This document shows, one piece after another, positions 32,849 to 41,360 of a stretch of DNA of 64,000 nucleotides. The stretch covers positions 1-64,000 of the forward strand of contig JAVJON010000007.1 of the NCBI GenBank assembly GCA_040216765.1, given 5' to 3'. The first letter of the stretch is position 1; each line of letters starts with the position of its first letter. The stretch comes from Marinibaculum sp040216765 (GTDB lineage: Bacteria; Pseudomonadota; Alphaproteobacteria; Ferrovibrionales; Ferrovibrionaceae). The notes under the pieces were generated by a model. The model was not told the DNA's origin, made no database searches, and worked only from the letters and a program-made list of their open reading frames with translations. Both the position numbers and the translations under genes were made by a program.

Positions 32849-34138
32849 ATGCTTGATATCAAATGGATTCGCGACGATCCCGCGGCGCTGGATCGCGGGC
32901 GCGCGGCCCGCGGCCTCGACCCGGTCGCGGCAGAGATACTGCGCCTGGATGCAGAGCGGCGGGATGTGCAGACCCGCCTGCAGGATCTGCAGGCCGCGCG
33001 CAATGCGGCCTCCAAGCAGATCGGCGCGGCGATGAAGGCGGGCGATGCCGGCCGTGCCGACGCCCTGAAGGCCGAGGTCGGCCAGGCCAAGGACGAGATC
33101 CAGTCTGCCGAACAGCGCGAGAAGGAGCTGGGCGCCGCCTTGCAGGCCCTGTTGGAGACGCAGCCCAATATCCCGTTCGACGACGTGCCCGAGGGGCGCG
33201 ACGAACAGGACAATGTGGAAATCCGCAGGCACGGGACGCCGCCGCGCTTCGACTTCGCCGCGAAGGATCATGTCGCGCTGGGCGAGGGCCTGGGCGGCAT
33301 GGATTTCGATACCGCGGCGCGGCTCTCCGGTGCGCGCTTCGTGGTGCTGAGCGGTGCGCTGGCACGCCTGGAGCGGGCGCTGGCGCAGTTCATGCTGGAC
33401 CTGCATAGCGGCGAGCATGGCTATACCGAGGTGGTGCCGCCCTACCTGGTGCGCGACGACGCCGCCTATGGCACCGGGCAGCTGCCGAAGTTCTCCGAGG
33501 ACCTGTTCCGCACCACCAACGGTTTCTGGCTGATCCCGACGGCGGAGATGCCGCTGACCAACCTGGTGCGCGAGCGCATCCTGGAGGAGGCGGAGCTGCC
33601 GCTGCGCTTCACCGCAGATACCCCCTGCTTCCGGTCGGAGGCCGGTGCGGCGGGGAAGGACACCCGCGGAATGATCCGGCAGCACCAGTTCCGCAAGGTG
33701 GAGATGGTCAGCCTCACCCGGCCGGAGGAGTCGGCGGCGGAGCTGGAGCGCATGCTGGGCTGTGCCGAGACCGTGCTGCAGCGCCTGGAACTGCCCTATC
33801 GCGTGATGCTGCTCTGTGCCGGCGATATGGGGGCCGCGGCCCGCAAGACCTATGACATCGAGGTCTGGCTGCCCGGGCAGGAGCGCTACCGCGAGATCTC
33901 CAGCTGCTCCAACTGCGGCGACTTCCAGGCCCGCCGCATGGCGGCGCGCTACCGCCCGGCGGGCGAGGGGCGCCAGACGGCCTTCCTGCACAGCCTGAAC
34001 GGCTCCGGCCTGGCGGTCGGCCGGGCCATGGTCGCGGTGCTGGAGAACGGCCAGGAGGCCGATGGCGGGATCCGGCTGCCGGCCGCGCTGCACCCCTATA
34101 TGGGCGGGCTGCAGCGGCTTGCCCCCGCCGCAGCCTGA
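32849..34138 (+). CDS. serS: Seryl-tRNA synthetase
   Basis: This 429-residue class II synthetase starts MLDIKWIRDDPAALD. An N-terminal coiled-coil arm (about 30-105) grips the long variable arm of tRNA-Ser. Motif 2 is CFRSEAGAAGKDTRGMIRQHQF and motif 3 is NGSGLAVGR. Length and all motifs are normal. It follows tatC and precedes surE, as in many alphaproteobacteria. Confidence 0.97.
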   Translation: MLDIKWIRDDPAALDRGRAARGLDPVAAEILRLDAERRDVQTRLQDLQAARNAASKQIGAAMKAGDAGRADALKAEVGQAKDEIQSAEQREKELGAALQALLETQPNIPFDDVPEGRDEQDNVEIRRHGTPPRFDFAAKDHVALGEGLGGMDFDTAARLSGARFVVLSGALARLERALAQFMLDLHSGEHGYTEVVPPYLVRDDAAYGTGQLPKFSEDLFRTTNGFWLIPTAEMPLTNLVRERILEEAELPLRFTADTPCFRSEAGAAGKDTRGMIRQHQFRKVEMVSLTRPEESAAELERMLGCAETVLQRLELPYRVMLLCAGDMGAAARKTYDIEVWLPGQERYREISSCSNCGDFQARRMAARYRPAGEGRQTAFLHSLNGSGLAVGRAMVAVLENGQEADGGIRLPAALHPYMGGLQRLAPAAA

Positions 34139-34153
34139 TCGGCCGGGGCACAG

Positions 34154-34975
34154 ATGGCTGGCGTGAGGATCCTGGTCACCAACGACGACGGCATCCATGC
34201 CCCGGGGCTGAAGGTGCTGGAGAAGATCGCAGGGGCACTGACCCGCGATGTCTGGGTGGTGGCGCCCGAGGCCGAACAATCCGCCTCCTCGCACTCCCTG
34301 ACCATCAACATGCCGTTGCGGGTGCGCCGCCTGTCGGCCCGGCGCTTCGCGGTCAGCGGCACGCCGACCGACTGCGTGGCGATGGGCGTGCATCACGTCG
34401 TGCGCGGGCGCAAGCCGGACCTCGTGCTGTCCGGCGTCAACCGGGGCAGCAACCTGGGCGACGACGTGACCTATTCGGGGACCATCGCCGCGGCGATGGA
34501 AGGCACCCTGCTGAAGATCCCCTCCGTGGCGCTGAGCCAGATGGTGCGGCCCGGCCATCCGGTGAAATGGGCCACGGCGGCCCATCACGGGCCGGACGTC
34601 CTGCGCACCCTGCTGCAAGCCGGCTGGCCGCAGGGCGTGCTGATCAACGTGAACTTTCCCGACGTTCTGCATGGCAAGGTGACCGGCGTCGCCGTCTGCC
34701 CGCAGGGCGAGCGCGACTATTCCGACATGATGATCGACGAGCGCACCGACGCCCGCGGCAACCTCTACTACTGGCTGGGCTTTCGCCGGGTGACGGGCGA
34801 GCCGAAGGCGCGCACCGACCTCGCCCAGGTCTGGGGCGGCGGCATTGCCGTGACGCCGCTGCAGCTCAACCTGACCCATCGCGGCAGCCTGCGCGACCTG
34901 CGCAAGACGTTCGAGGGCGCCGGTCCCGGAGCGGGCGGCAAGGCGAAGTCCGCCAGGAAAACCGGCAAGGCATGA
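34154..34975 (+). CDS. surE: 5'/3'-nucleotidase SurE
   Basis: This 273-residue metal-dependent phosphatase of nucleoside monophosphates has the metal site NDDGIHAPG near the N-terminus. It also has PEAEQSASSHSLT and SGVNRGSNLGDDVTYSGT. The C-terminal tail is Lys-rich. It overlaps pcm by four bases, the conserved surE-pcm pair linked to stationary-phase survival. Confidence 0.95.
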   Translation: MAGVRILVTNDDGIHAPGLKVLEKIAGALTRDVWVVAPEAEQSASSHSLTINMPLRVRRLSARRFAVSGTPTDCVAMGVHHVVRGRKPDLVLSGVNRGSNLGDDVTYSGTIAAAMEGTLLKIPSVALSQMVRPGHPVKWATAAHHGPDVLRTLLQAGWPQGVLINVNFPDVLHGKVTGVAVCPQGERDYSDMMIDERTDARGNLYYWLGFRRVTGEPKARTDLAQVWGGGIAVTPLQLNLTHRGSLRDLRKTFEGAGPGAGGKAKSARKTGKA

Positions 34976-35619
34976 GCGACGAAGCCCACAAGATCCGCCT
35001 GATCATGGAGTTGCGGCGCAGCGGCATCACCGACACGCAGGTGCTTTCCGCGGTGGAGCGGGTGCCGCGCCAGATGTTCGTGCCGGACACCTTCGGCGAC
35101 CGGGCCTATGACAATATCGCGCTGCCGATCGACCAGGGCCAGACCATCAGCCAGCCCTATGTCGTCGCCTACATGACGCAGGTGCTGGAACTGTTTCCGC
35201 GCGCCAAGGTGCTGGAGATCGGCACCGGTTCGGGCTACCAGGCCGCGGTCCTGTCGCCGCTCTGCCGCCGCGTCTTCACCGTCGAACGCTTCCGCTCGCT
35301 GTCCCGGCAGGCGGAGGAGCGGTTCAAGCGGCTGGGCCTGACCAACATCGTGACCAAGGTGGGCGACGGCATGCTGGGCTGGCCGGAGCAGGCGCCGTTC
35401 GACCGGATCATCGTGACCGCGGCGGCGGCCGACGAGGTGCCTCAGGCGCTCAAGGAACAGTTGCGGGACAATGGCGGCATCCTGGTGGTGCCGGTCGGTT
35501 CCGGCGTGGCGCAGGAAATCGTGAAGGTGCGCCGCGACGGCGACAGCTTCGCCGAGACCCGCCTGTTGCCGGTGCGGTTCGTGCCATTGGTCCAGGGTGT
35601 GGCGGAGGAGAAACGGTGA
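34972..35619 (+). CDS. pcm: Protein-L-isoaspartate O-methyltransferase
   Basis: This 215-residue SAM-dependent enzyme repairs isomerised Asp/Asn residues. SAM motif I is VLEIGTGSGYQAAVL. The FVPDTFGDRAYDNIALPIDQGQT region is the PCMT signature, and FDRIIVTAAAADEVPQAL is motif II. The ATG at 34972 lies in the surE stop (ATGA). Its own stop overlaps the next gene's GTG. Confidence 0.95.
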   Translation: MSDEAHKIRLIMELRRSGITDTQVLSAVERVPRQMFVPDTFGDRAYDNIALPIDQGQTISQPYVVAYMTQVLELFPRAKVLEIGTGSGYQAAVLSPLCRRVFTVERFRSLSRQAEERFKRLGLTNIVTKVGDGMLGWPEQAPFDRIIVTAAAADEVPQALKEQLRDNGGILVVPVGSGVAQEIVKVRRDGDSFAETRLLPVRFVPLVQGVAEEKR

Positions 35620-36575
35620 GCGGGCAGGCGATGGCGGAAGCGGTGGAGCAGGCGGCGACCCTGTCGGAACGCTACCTGGGCAGCGTGCAGACCTGGGAAT
35701 GCGACACGATGGGGCACATGAACGTGCAATTCTATTGTGCCAAGGCCTGGGAGGCGGAACAGGCGCTCTTCGCGGCACTCGGGCTGGGCCGGCGCGCCCG
35801 CGCCGCGGCCGGGCTGACCCTGCGCATGACCGACCAGCATATCCGCTTCCACAAGGAGCTGCGGGCGGGCACGCCGTTTCGCGTCGCCACCGGGATTGCG
35901 GCGATCGCGCCCGACCGGATGCGGGTCTATCACGAGCTGCAGCATGTGGTGGGCGGCGCCGTCGCCACCACGCTGAGCAACGAGATCGTCCTCGCCGATG
36001 CCGCCGACCCGGACCGGCTGCGCAGCTTTCCCGACGCGGTCCTGCGCCAGGCCGTGGCGCATCGGACCGAACTGCCCCCGCATGGCCGGGCCCGCGGGCT
36101 GGACCCGGGCCCCCCGCGCCCGGCGCCGCGGCTGGACGATCCGATGGTCCGGCAGATGATGCCGATGCAGCGCGGCACCGTCATGCCACATGAATGCGAC
36201 GAGGCCGGCCTGCTGCGGCCGCAGGGCATCATGGGGCGATTCTCCGACGGCATCCCGGCCCTGCTGGGCGGGATGCTGGGATGGGACCGCGCCAAGGACC
36301 CGGATTCCGGCGGGGCCGCCCTGGAGTATCGCATCGCGGTACGCCGGGCGGCGCAGGCCGGCGATCTGCTCTGCACCTTTTCCGGCATCGTTTCGCTGGC
36401 CGGCAAGCCCTATACCTGGGCGCATTGGATGTTCGATGCCGAGACCGGCGAGGCGGTGGCGACCGCGATCAACATCGGCGTTCACCTGGATCTGCGGACC
36501 CGGCGCGCGACCGCCTTGCCTGAGGGGATGCAAAAAGCATTCGAAGCGCATATAATACCTGGGCTTTCTGTCTGA
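35616..36575 (+). CDS. Hotdog-fold acyl-CoA thioesterase-like protein
   Basis: This 319-residue protein appears to contain two hotdog modules. The first opens VQTWECDTMGHMNVQFYCAKAWEAE, the 4-hydroxybenzoyl-CoA-thioesterase pattern of D-x-x-G-H-x-N. The second begins near RGTVMPHECDEAGLLRPQGIMGRFSDG. It probably hydrolyses an acyl-CoA; the substrate is unknown. The GTG at 35616 overlaps the pcm stop; an ATG at 35631 is an alternative. A perfect TATAAT (36551-36556) occurs near its 3' end. Confidence 0.75.
   Translation: MSGQAMAEAVEQAATLSERYLGSVQTWECDTMGHMNVQFYCAKAWEAEQALFAALGLGRRARAAAGLTLRMTDQHIRFHKELRAGTPFRVATGIAAIAPDRMRVYHELQHVVGGAVATTLSNEIVLADAADPDRLRSFPDAVLRQAVAHRTELPPHGRARGLDPGPPRPAPRLDDPMVRQMMPMQRGTVMPHECDEAGLLRPQGIMGRFSDGIPALLGGMLGWDRAKDPDSGGAALEYRIAVRRAAQAGDLLCTFSGIVSLAGKPYTWAHWMFDAETGEAVATAINIGVHLDLRTRRATALPEGMQKAFEAHIIPGLSV
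36551..36556 (+). promoter_or_regulatory. Consensus -10 hexamer inside thioesterase 3' end
   Basis: A perfect TATAAT stands out in GC-rich surroundings. The -35 candidate 17 bases upstream (ATGCAA) is weak. It could drive the lipoprotein gene downstream, but it precedes a hairpin at 36581-36604. Chance occurrence is possible. Confidence 0.25.
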
Positions 36576-36580
36576 GGGCG

Positions 36581-36604
36581 GACGCTGCCGGCGAAGGCAG
36601 CGTC
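36581..36604 (+). terminator. Hairpin after thioesterase gene
   Basis: The perfect 9-bp stem GACGCTGCC-ggcgaa-GGCAGCGTC begins six bases after the stop codon. A second stem, GGGCCGGC/GCCGGCCC (36623-36630/36636-36643), follows. Neither has a T-tract, so termination efficiency is uncertain. Confidence 0.45.
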
Positions 36605-36731
36605 GGGACCCGAGGATCGCGGGGGCCGGCATGGCGCCGGCCCGCATTGTGGAGTGGCAGGCTTGGCCGGCTCGATCCGCACCTGCGCCGGTGGCGGCGG
36701 CAGCGGGGATCGACGGCAATTTCGGGGGTTG

Positions 36732-37721
36732 GTGCGCGCGGTCCGTTGCGGACTGGCGGCGCTATCGCTTTGCCTGCTCTCGGCCTGCGCCATGCAGATG
36801 GATCCGCCCGACTGGATGCGGATCGGCAAATATGCCGACAGCGGCGGCGGTTCGGCCGGCAGTCGCGGCGGCGGCCGCCCGGCCAGTGTCGTCGTGCGGC
36901 GCGGCGACTCGGTCTCCCTGATCGCCGAGCGGTTTGGGGTCGACCCGCGCGAGATCATCGTCGCCAACGCCCTGTCGCCCCCCTACACCGTCTATCCCGG
37001 CCAGGAACTGCGCCTGCCGCAACCCAAGCTCTACATGGTCGAAGCGGGCGACACCCTGTCGGGGATCGCTGCCGGCCTGGGGGTGGAGATGGCGGCCCTG
37101 GCCGCCCGCAACCGGCTGAACGCGCCCTATCGGATCTATCCCGGGCAGGCGCTGGAGGTGCCGGACGGCGCATCGATCGTCGCCGTCGCCGCGCCGGCAT
37201 CGGGCGCGCCCAGGCCGGCAGCGGCCCCGGCGGCACGGCCCGCGCCATCGCCCCGGGCGCAGCCGGCCCATGCGCCCGCGCCGCGGCCCGCGATCGCCGC
37301 GCCGCCGCCGCGCTCCGGCAAGCCCTTCGGCTGGCCGCTCACCGGGCGGATCATCTCCCGCTATGGCGCCAAGGATGGCGGCCTGCACAACGACGGCATC
37401 AACATCGCGGCGCGCAGCGGCGACCCGGTAGTTGCCGCGGAGAACGGCGTCGTGGTCTATTCCGGCAACGAGCTCGCCGGATTCGGCAATCTTCTGCTGC
37501 TGCGCCATGGCGGCGGCTGGGTCACCGCCTATGCCCACAACGACAGCCTGCTGGTGAAGCGGGGCGAGTCGGTCAATCGCGGGCAGATCATCGCCCGGGC
37601 CGGTCGCACCGGCAGCGTCTCCGCGCCGCAGCTGCATTTCGAGATCCGCCAGGGCAAGCAGGCGGTCGACCCGATGAACCACCTGCCGCAGATGACAACG
37701 ATGCTGACCGGCACGAACTGA
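36732..37721 (+). CDS. NlpD-like LysM/M23 lipoprotein, degenerate peptidase site
   Basis: This protein of about 329 residues has a lipoprotein signal ending LSAC (Cys19 from this GTG). Two LysM peptidoglycan-binding modules (about 51-95 and 98-142) and a Pro/Ala linker precede a C-terminal M23 (LytM) domain. M23 zinc ligands are partly lost: the first motif reads HNDGIN (Asn where Asp is expected) and the second PQLHFE (Gln instead of the first His of HxH). This fits an amidase activator such as NlpD rather than a peptidase. The GTG at 36732 gives the best lipoprotein signal; a GTG at 36654 is the longest start. Confidence 0.85.
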   Translation: MRAVRCGLAALSLCLLSACAMQMDPPDWMRIGKYADSGGGSAGSRGGGRPASVVVRRGDSVSLIAERFGVDPREIIVANALSPPYTVYPGQELRLPQPKLYMVEAGDTLSGIAAGLGVEMAALAARNRLNAPYRIYPGQALEVPDGASIVAVAAPASGAPRPAAAPAARPAPSPRAQPAHAPAPRPAIAAPPPRSGKPFGWPLTGRIISRYGAKDGGLHNDGINIAARSGDPVVAAENGVVVYSGNELAGFGNLLLLRHGGGWVTAYAHNDSLLVKRGESVNRGQIIARAGRTGSVSAPQLHFEIRQGKQAVDPMNHLPQMTTMLTGTN

Positions 37722-37782
37722 CCGCCGCCATCCGTTCCATGGACCGTTCCGCCGCCGCGTCCCGCGCCCGGTTGCCGGCGCC

Positions 37783-39012
37783 ATGACCAACCCGTTGCGG
37801 GGCTATCTCTACCTGTTGCGCCGGGATCCGGCGCTGATCGCCTTCGGCTTCCTGCATGCCTTCCTGTCGAGCCCGGGACAGACCTTCTTCATTGCGCTGT
37901 TCGTGGGGGCCTTCGCGGAGGCGGCCGGGATCGGCGAGACCGGCATGGGAAGCCTCTACCTGGTGGCGACCATGGCCGCGGCGGCCCTGCTGCCCTGGCT
38001 CGGGCAATGGATCGACCGGCTGGACCTGCGCCTGTTCGCCGGCCTGGCCACAGCCGGGCTGGGCCTGGCCTGCCTGGCGGCGGCATCGGCCGGCACCATC
38101 TATGGGGTCGCCGCCTCGATCATGCTGCTGCGGCTCTGCGGCCAGGGCTTGATGATCCATGTCGAGGCCACGGCCACCGCGCGGCATTTCGGGCCGGACC
38201 GCGGCAAGGCGCTGGGCCTGACGGCGCTGGGCCTGCCGCTGGCGGAGGCCGTGCTGCCGGCGCTGGCCGCCGTGCTGCTGCTGCACTGGGGCTGGCGGGA
38301 CGCCTATCTGGCGATCGGCCTCGCCCTGCTGCTGGTCTTCCTGCCGCTGTCGCAGGCCCTGCTGCGGGGCCAGCGGGCCTATGTGACGCCGCCGCCGCAG
38401 CCGGCCGATGCGCCCCGCCGGCGGGTCCTCGACGGCATGGCACGCCTGGCGGAAAGCCGCTTCTTCTGGATGGCCCTGCCGGCCCTGCTGTTCCTGCCCT
38501 TCACCAGCACGGCGATGCTGTTCTATGTCGGGCTGATCGCGGCGGCGAAGGCCTGGCCGCTGGACGCGGTGGCACAGGCCTTTGCCGCCTTCGCGCTGTG
38601 CCACGCCCTGGCGCTGTTCCTGTCCGGGCCGCTGGTCGATCGTTTCGGTGCGCGGCGCCTGTTGCCCTGGATGCTGCTGCCCAAGCTGGCGGTGATCGCG
38701 ATCCTGGCGGTCAGCGACGACCGGCTGGCGCTGTTCCTGTTCCTCGGCGGCACCGGCATGGCCGCGGGCATGGCGAAGACGGTCGTCTCGGCGCTCTGGG
38801 CGGAGATCTTCGGCGCGCATCTGGTCGGGTCGGTGCGCAGCGCCGCGATGACCCTTATGGTCGTCTCCACCGCGGCGGGGCCGGCGCTGTTCGGCGGCGC
38901 CCTGTCGCTGGGCTTCGGCCTGGCTGCGGTGCTGGCGGCCCTGATCGCGGCCGGCCTGGCGGCGATCGCCCTGGCCGTCGCGGCTCCCTTGCCCGCCGAC
39001 CGGAAAGGATGA
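37783..39012 (+). CDS. MFS transporter
   Basis: This 409-residue protein has about 12 hydrophobic helices and a basic loop between halves (about 200-220). Major-facilitator features include GQWIDRLDLR after helix 2 and GPLVDRFGARRLL after helix 8. The substrate is unknown. The stop overlaps the start of a spermidine-synthase-like gene (ATGA), so the two are probably co-translated. Confidence 0.82.
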   Translation: MTNPLRGYLYLLRRDPALIAFGFLHAFLSSPGQTFFIALFVGAFAEAAGIGETGMGSLYLVATMAAAALLPWLGQWIDRLDLRLFAGLATAGLGLACLAAASAGTIYGVAASIMLLRLCGQGLMIHVEATATARHFGPDRGKALGLTALGLPLAEAVLPALAAVLLLHWGWRDAYLAIGLALLLVFLPLSQALLRGQRAYVTPPPQPADAPRRRVLDGMARLAESRFFWMALPALLFLPFTSTAMLFYVGLIAAAKAWPLDAVAQAFAAFALCHALALFLSGPLVDRFGARRLLPWMLLPKLAVIAILAVSDDRLALFLFLGGTGMAAGMAKTVVSALWAEIFGAHLVGSVRSAAMTLMVVSTAAGPALFGGALSLGFGLAAVLAALIAAGLAAIALAVAAPLPADRKG

Positions 39013-39743
39013 CCGGCATGTCGCCGCTGTTCGAGGAACTGGACTATCGCCCGACCCCGATGGGGGATCTCAGCCTGCGCCGCCGGCGCGAGCCGCGCTT
39101 CGACGTCACGATCGAGGAGATCAAGCTCGGCGAGGAATTCCTGATGTCGAGCCTGTTCACCGATGGCGAGATCGCGCTGGCGGAGCTGGCCCTGGCCGCC
39201 CATGGCGGCACCGGGATGGACGTCGCGGTCGGCGGACTGGGATTGGGCTATACCGCGCTGGCCGCATTGCAGCGGCCCTGCACCGGCGCGCTGCTGGTGA
39301 TCGAGGCCGCCCAGGCCGTGCTGGACTGGCACCGCGACGGGCTCCTGCCATTGGGCCCGCAGCTCTGCGCCGATCCGCGCTGCCGCCTGGTGCAGGGCGA
39401 TTTCTTCGCCCGCGCCGCGGGACTGGACGGCCTGGACCCGCAGGACCCGGCGCGCCGGTTCGACGCGATCCTGCTGGATATCGACCATGCGCCGGGCTTC
39501 GTCCTGCATCCCGGCCATCGCGGCTTCTACAGCGCGGCGGGGCTGCGCCGGCTGGCCCGGCACCTGCGGCCCGGAGGCATCTTCGCCCTCTGGTCCAACG
39601 AGCCGCCGGATCCCGGATTCGGCGACACGCTGGCCGGTGCCTTCGCCTGGACCCGGGCGGAGCGGGTGCCCGTGCGCGACCCGCATGGCGGGATCGCCGG
39701 GCAGAACACGATCTATCTGGCGCGGGAGCCGGTCGGGGCGTAG
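39009..39743 (+). CDS. Spermidine-synthase-like protein
   Basis: This 244-residue SAM-binding-fold protein has a nucleotide-binding loop GGLGLGYTALAAL and an acidic strand end in VIEAAQAVLDWHRDG. The LLDIDHAP segment sits where aminopropyltransferases bind decarboxylated SAM, and a C-terminal HLRPGGIFALWS follows. It lacks the clear catalytic loop of true SpeE, so a spermidine synthase-like methyltransferase is an equal possibility. It overlaps the MFS gene by four bases; an ATG at 39018 is also possible. Confidence 0.72.
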   Translation: MTGMSPLFEELDYRPTPMGDLSLRRRREPRFDVTIEEIKLGEEFLMSSLFTDGEIALAELALAAHGGTGMDVAVGGLGLGYTALAALQRPCTGALLVIEAAQAVLDWHRDGLLPLGPQLCADPRCRLVQGDFFARAAGLDGLDPQDPARRFDAILLDIDHAPGFVLHPGHRGFYSAAGLRRLARHLRPGGIFALWSNEPPDPGFGDTLAGAFAWTRAERVPVRDPHGGIAGQNTIYLAREPVGA

Positions 39744-39747
39744 CCCG

Positions 39748-39805
39748 CGGTGCGGCCCGGCGGTGCGGCCCTGGGCAGTGCGGCCCGGGGCGGTGCGGCC
39801 CGGGG
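39748..39805. repeat. GC-rich 13-15-bp tandem repeats between convergent genes
   Basis: Four units of CGGTGCGGCCCGG(GG) lie at 39748-39760, 39761-39775, 39776-39790 and 39791-39805. They fill the gap between the spermidine-synthase-like gene and the DUF815 gene on the opposite strand. No T-tract is seen. Confidence 0.8.
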
Positions 39806-39812
39806 CGGCGGG

Positions 39813-40715
39813 TCAGGGCCCTTCGCGGAATGCCAGCGGCTGGCCCAGCCGGCCGGCCAGGTCCTGGATGAACTGCCAGGCCACCCGGCCGGAGCGCGAG
39901 CCGCGGGTGGTCGCCCATTCCAGACCCTCGCTGCGCAGGACCGCGGCCTCCACCTGCAGGCCGCAGGCCGTCGCATAGCCCTGCAGCATGTCCAGGAAGT
40001 CCTGCTGGCTGCAATTGTGGAAGCCCAGCCAGAGGCCGAACCGGTCGGACAGCGAGACCTTCTCCTCCACCGCCTCGGACGGGTTGATCGCGGTGGACTG
40101 CTCGTTCTCCACCATGTCGCGGGGCATCAGGTGGCGCCGGTTGGACGTGGCGTAGAACAGCACGTTCGTCGGCCGCCCCTCGATGCCGCCTTCCAGCACC
40201 GCCTTCAGCGACTTGTAGCTGGTATCGTCATGGTCGAACGACAGGTCGTCGCAGAACAGCAGGCAGCGGCGGTCCTGGGCACGCAGGCCGCGCAGCAGTT
40301 CGGGCAGATGGCCGATATCCTCGCGGTGGCTCTCGATCAGCGCCAGCGGCGCGGCGCGGCCGCGATTGACCTCTTCGTGCACCGCCTTGACCAGGGAGCT
40401 CTTGCCCATGCCGCGCGCGCCCCACAGCAGGGCATTGTTGGCCGGCAGGCCGTCGGCAAAGCGCTGCGTGTTGCCGAGCAGCAGCATGCGCTGGCGCGCG
40501 ATTCCCTTGAGCAGCGGCAGCGGCACGCGGGACACCTCCGGCACCGGCTTCAGCGCCGCTTCGTCCGCCTGCCAGACGAAGGCATCCGCGGCGCCCAGGT
40601 CCAGGCCCAGGCTGGCGGGCGGCGCCAGCCGCTCCAGCGCGGCCGCGATCCGGTCCAGGACGGGCGCGATCCGGGCGATGCCGTCATCGGGCGGCGAGGC
40701 GGCATTCTGGGGCAT
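39813..40715 (-). CDS. DUF815 AAA+ ATPase
   Basis: This 300-residue cytoplasmic ATPase has Walker A GARGMGKSS and Walker B-like LLFCDDLSFD. The DUF815 landmarks LKAVLEGGIEGRPTNVLFYATSNRRHL and SLSDRFGLWLGFHN are present. Its function is not established. In alphaproteobacteria it is commonly found next to yajC, as here, where it is divergent from yajC across 183 bases. Confidence 0.88.
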   Translation of the reverse strand: MPQNAASPPDDGIARIAPVLDRIAAALERLAPPASLGLDLGAADAFVWQADEAALKPVPEVSRVPLPLLKGIARQRMLLLGNTQRFADGLPANNALLWGARGMGKSSLVKAVHEEVNRGRAAPLALIESHREDIGHLPELLRGLRAQDRRCLLFCDDLSFDHDDTSYKSLKAVLEGGIEGRPTNVLFYATSNRRHLMPRDMVENEQSTAINPSEAVEEKVSLSDRFGLWLGFHNCSQQDFLDMLQGYATACGLQVEAAVLRSEGLEWATTRGSRSGRVAWQFIQDLAGRLGQPLAFREGP

Positions 40716-40827
40716 GCAGGTCTCCGGCTGTCTCTGTCGTCCGCGCCGCGCGGCGGCGAAAGCGCGCGATGCATCGCGGTGCGGGGATGGGCGATTGCCA
40801 TGCTCATGTGCCGGAATGCATTGCGCA

Positions 40828-40855
40828 TTGCAATGACCGCGAGCCTAGCTATAGT
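40828..40855 (+). promoter_or_regulatory. Probable promoter of yajC-secDF
   Basis: TTGCAA (40828-40833) and TATAGT (40850-40855) are separated by 16 bases and lie about 45 bases before the yajC ATG. This is the best sigma-70-type match in the intergenic region. Confidence 0.5.
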
Positions 40856-40898
40856 CCGCGCACTTTTGTTGCCCTCCTGGGAATGACGGCCAAGAACG

Positions 40899-41318
40899 AT
40901 GGAGCAAGTGATGCTGATCTCGCCGGCCTATGCGCAGGCAGCCGGCGGCGGTGGCGGAGGGGATTTTGTCCTCCAGCTCCTGCCGCTGGTGCTGATCTTT
41001 GTGGTTTTCTATTTCCTGCTGATCCGGCCCCAGCAGAAGAAGATGAAGGCCCATCGCGAGATGGTCGGCTCCGTATCGCGGGGCGATACGGTCGTGACCT
41101 CCGGCGGCATCGTCGGCAAGGTGACCAAGGTGATGGACGAGACCTATGCGCAGGTCGAGATCGCCGAGAATGTGCGGGTCAAGGTGGTGAAGAGCACCAT
41201 CTCCGACGTGCAGATCAAGGGCGCGCCCAAGACCGAGGGCGGCGAAGCCGCCCCGGCCGAGGGCGGCACGGCCGCGCCGAGCGGCCCGGGCAATTTCCTC
41301 TCCCGTTTCAAGAAGTAG
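40899..41318 (+). CDS. yajC: Preprotein translocase accessory subunit YajC
   Basis: This 139-residue protein has one membrane helix (about 25-42) followed by LIRPQQKKMKAHREMV, the YajC signature. The conserved GDTVVTSGGIVGKVTKV core follows. A Gly/Ala-rich C-terminal tail ends in FLSRFKK. It heads the yajC-secD-secF unit. An ATG four codons in is an alternative start. Confidence 0.95.
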   Translation: MEQVMLISPAYAQAAGGGGGGDFVLQLLPLVLIFVVFYFLLIRPQQKKMKAHREMVGSVSRGDTVVTSGGIVGKVTKVMDETYAQVEIAENVRVKVVKSTISDVQIKGAPKTEGGEAAPAEGGTAAPSGPGNFLSRFKK

Positions 41319-41360
41319 GAGCGCTGCGGACCGTCCCTGTTTCGGACGGCGCTGGATGTC

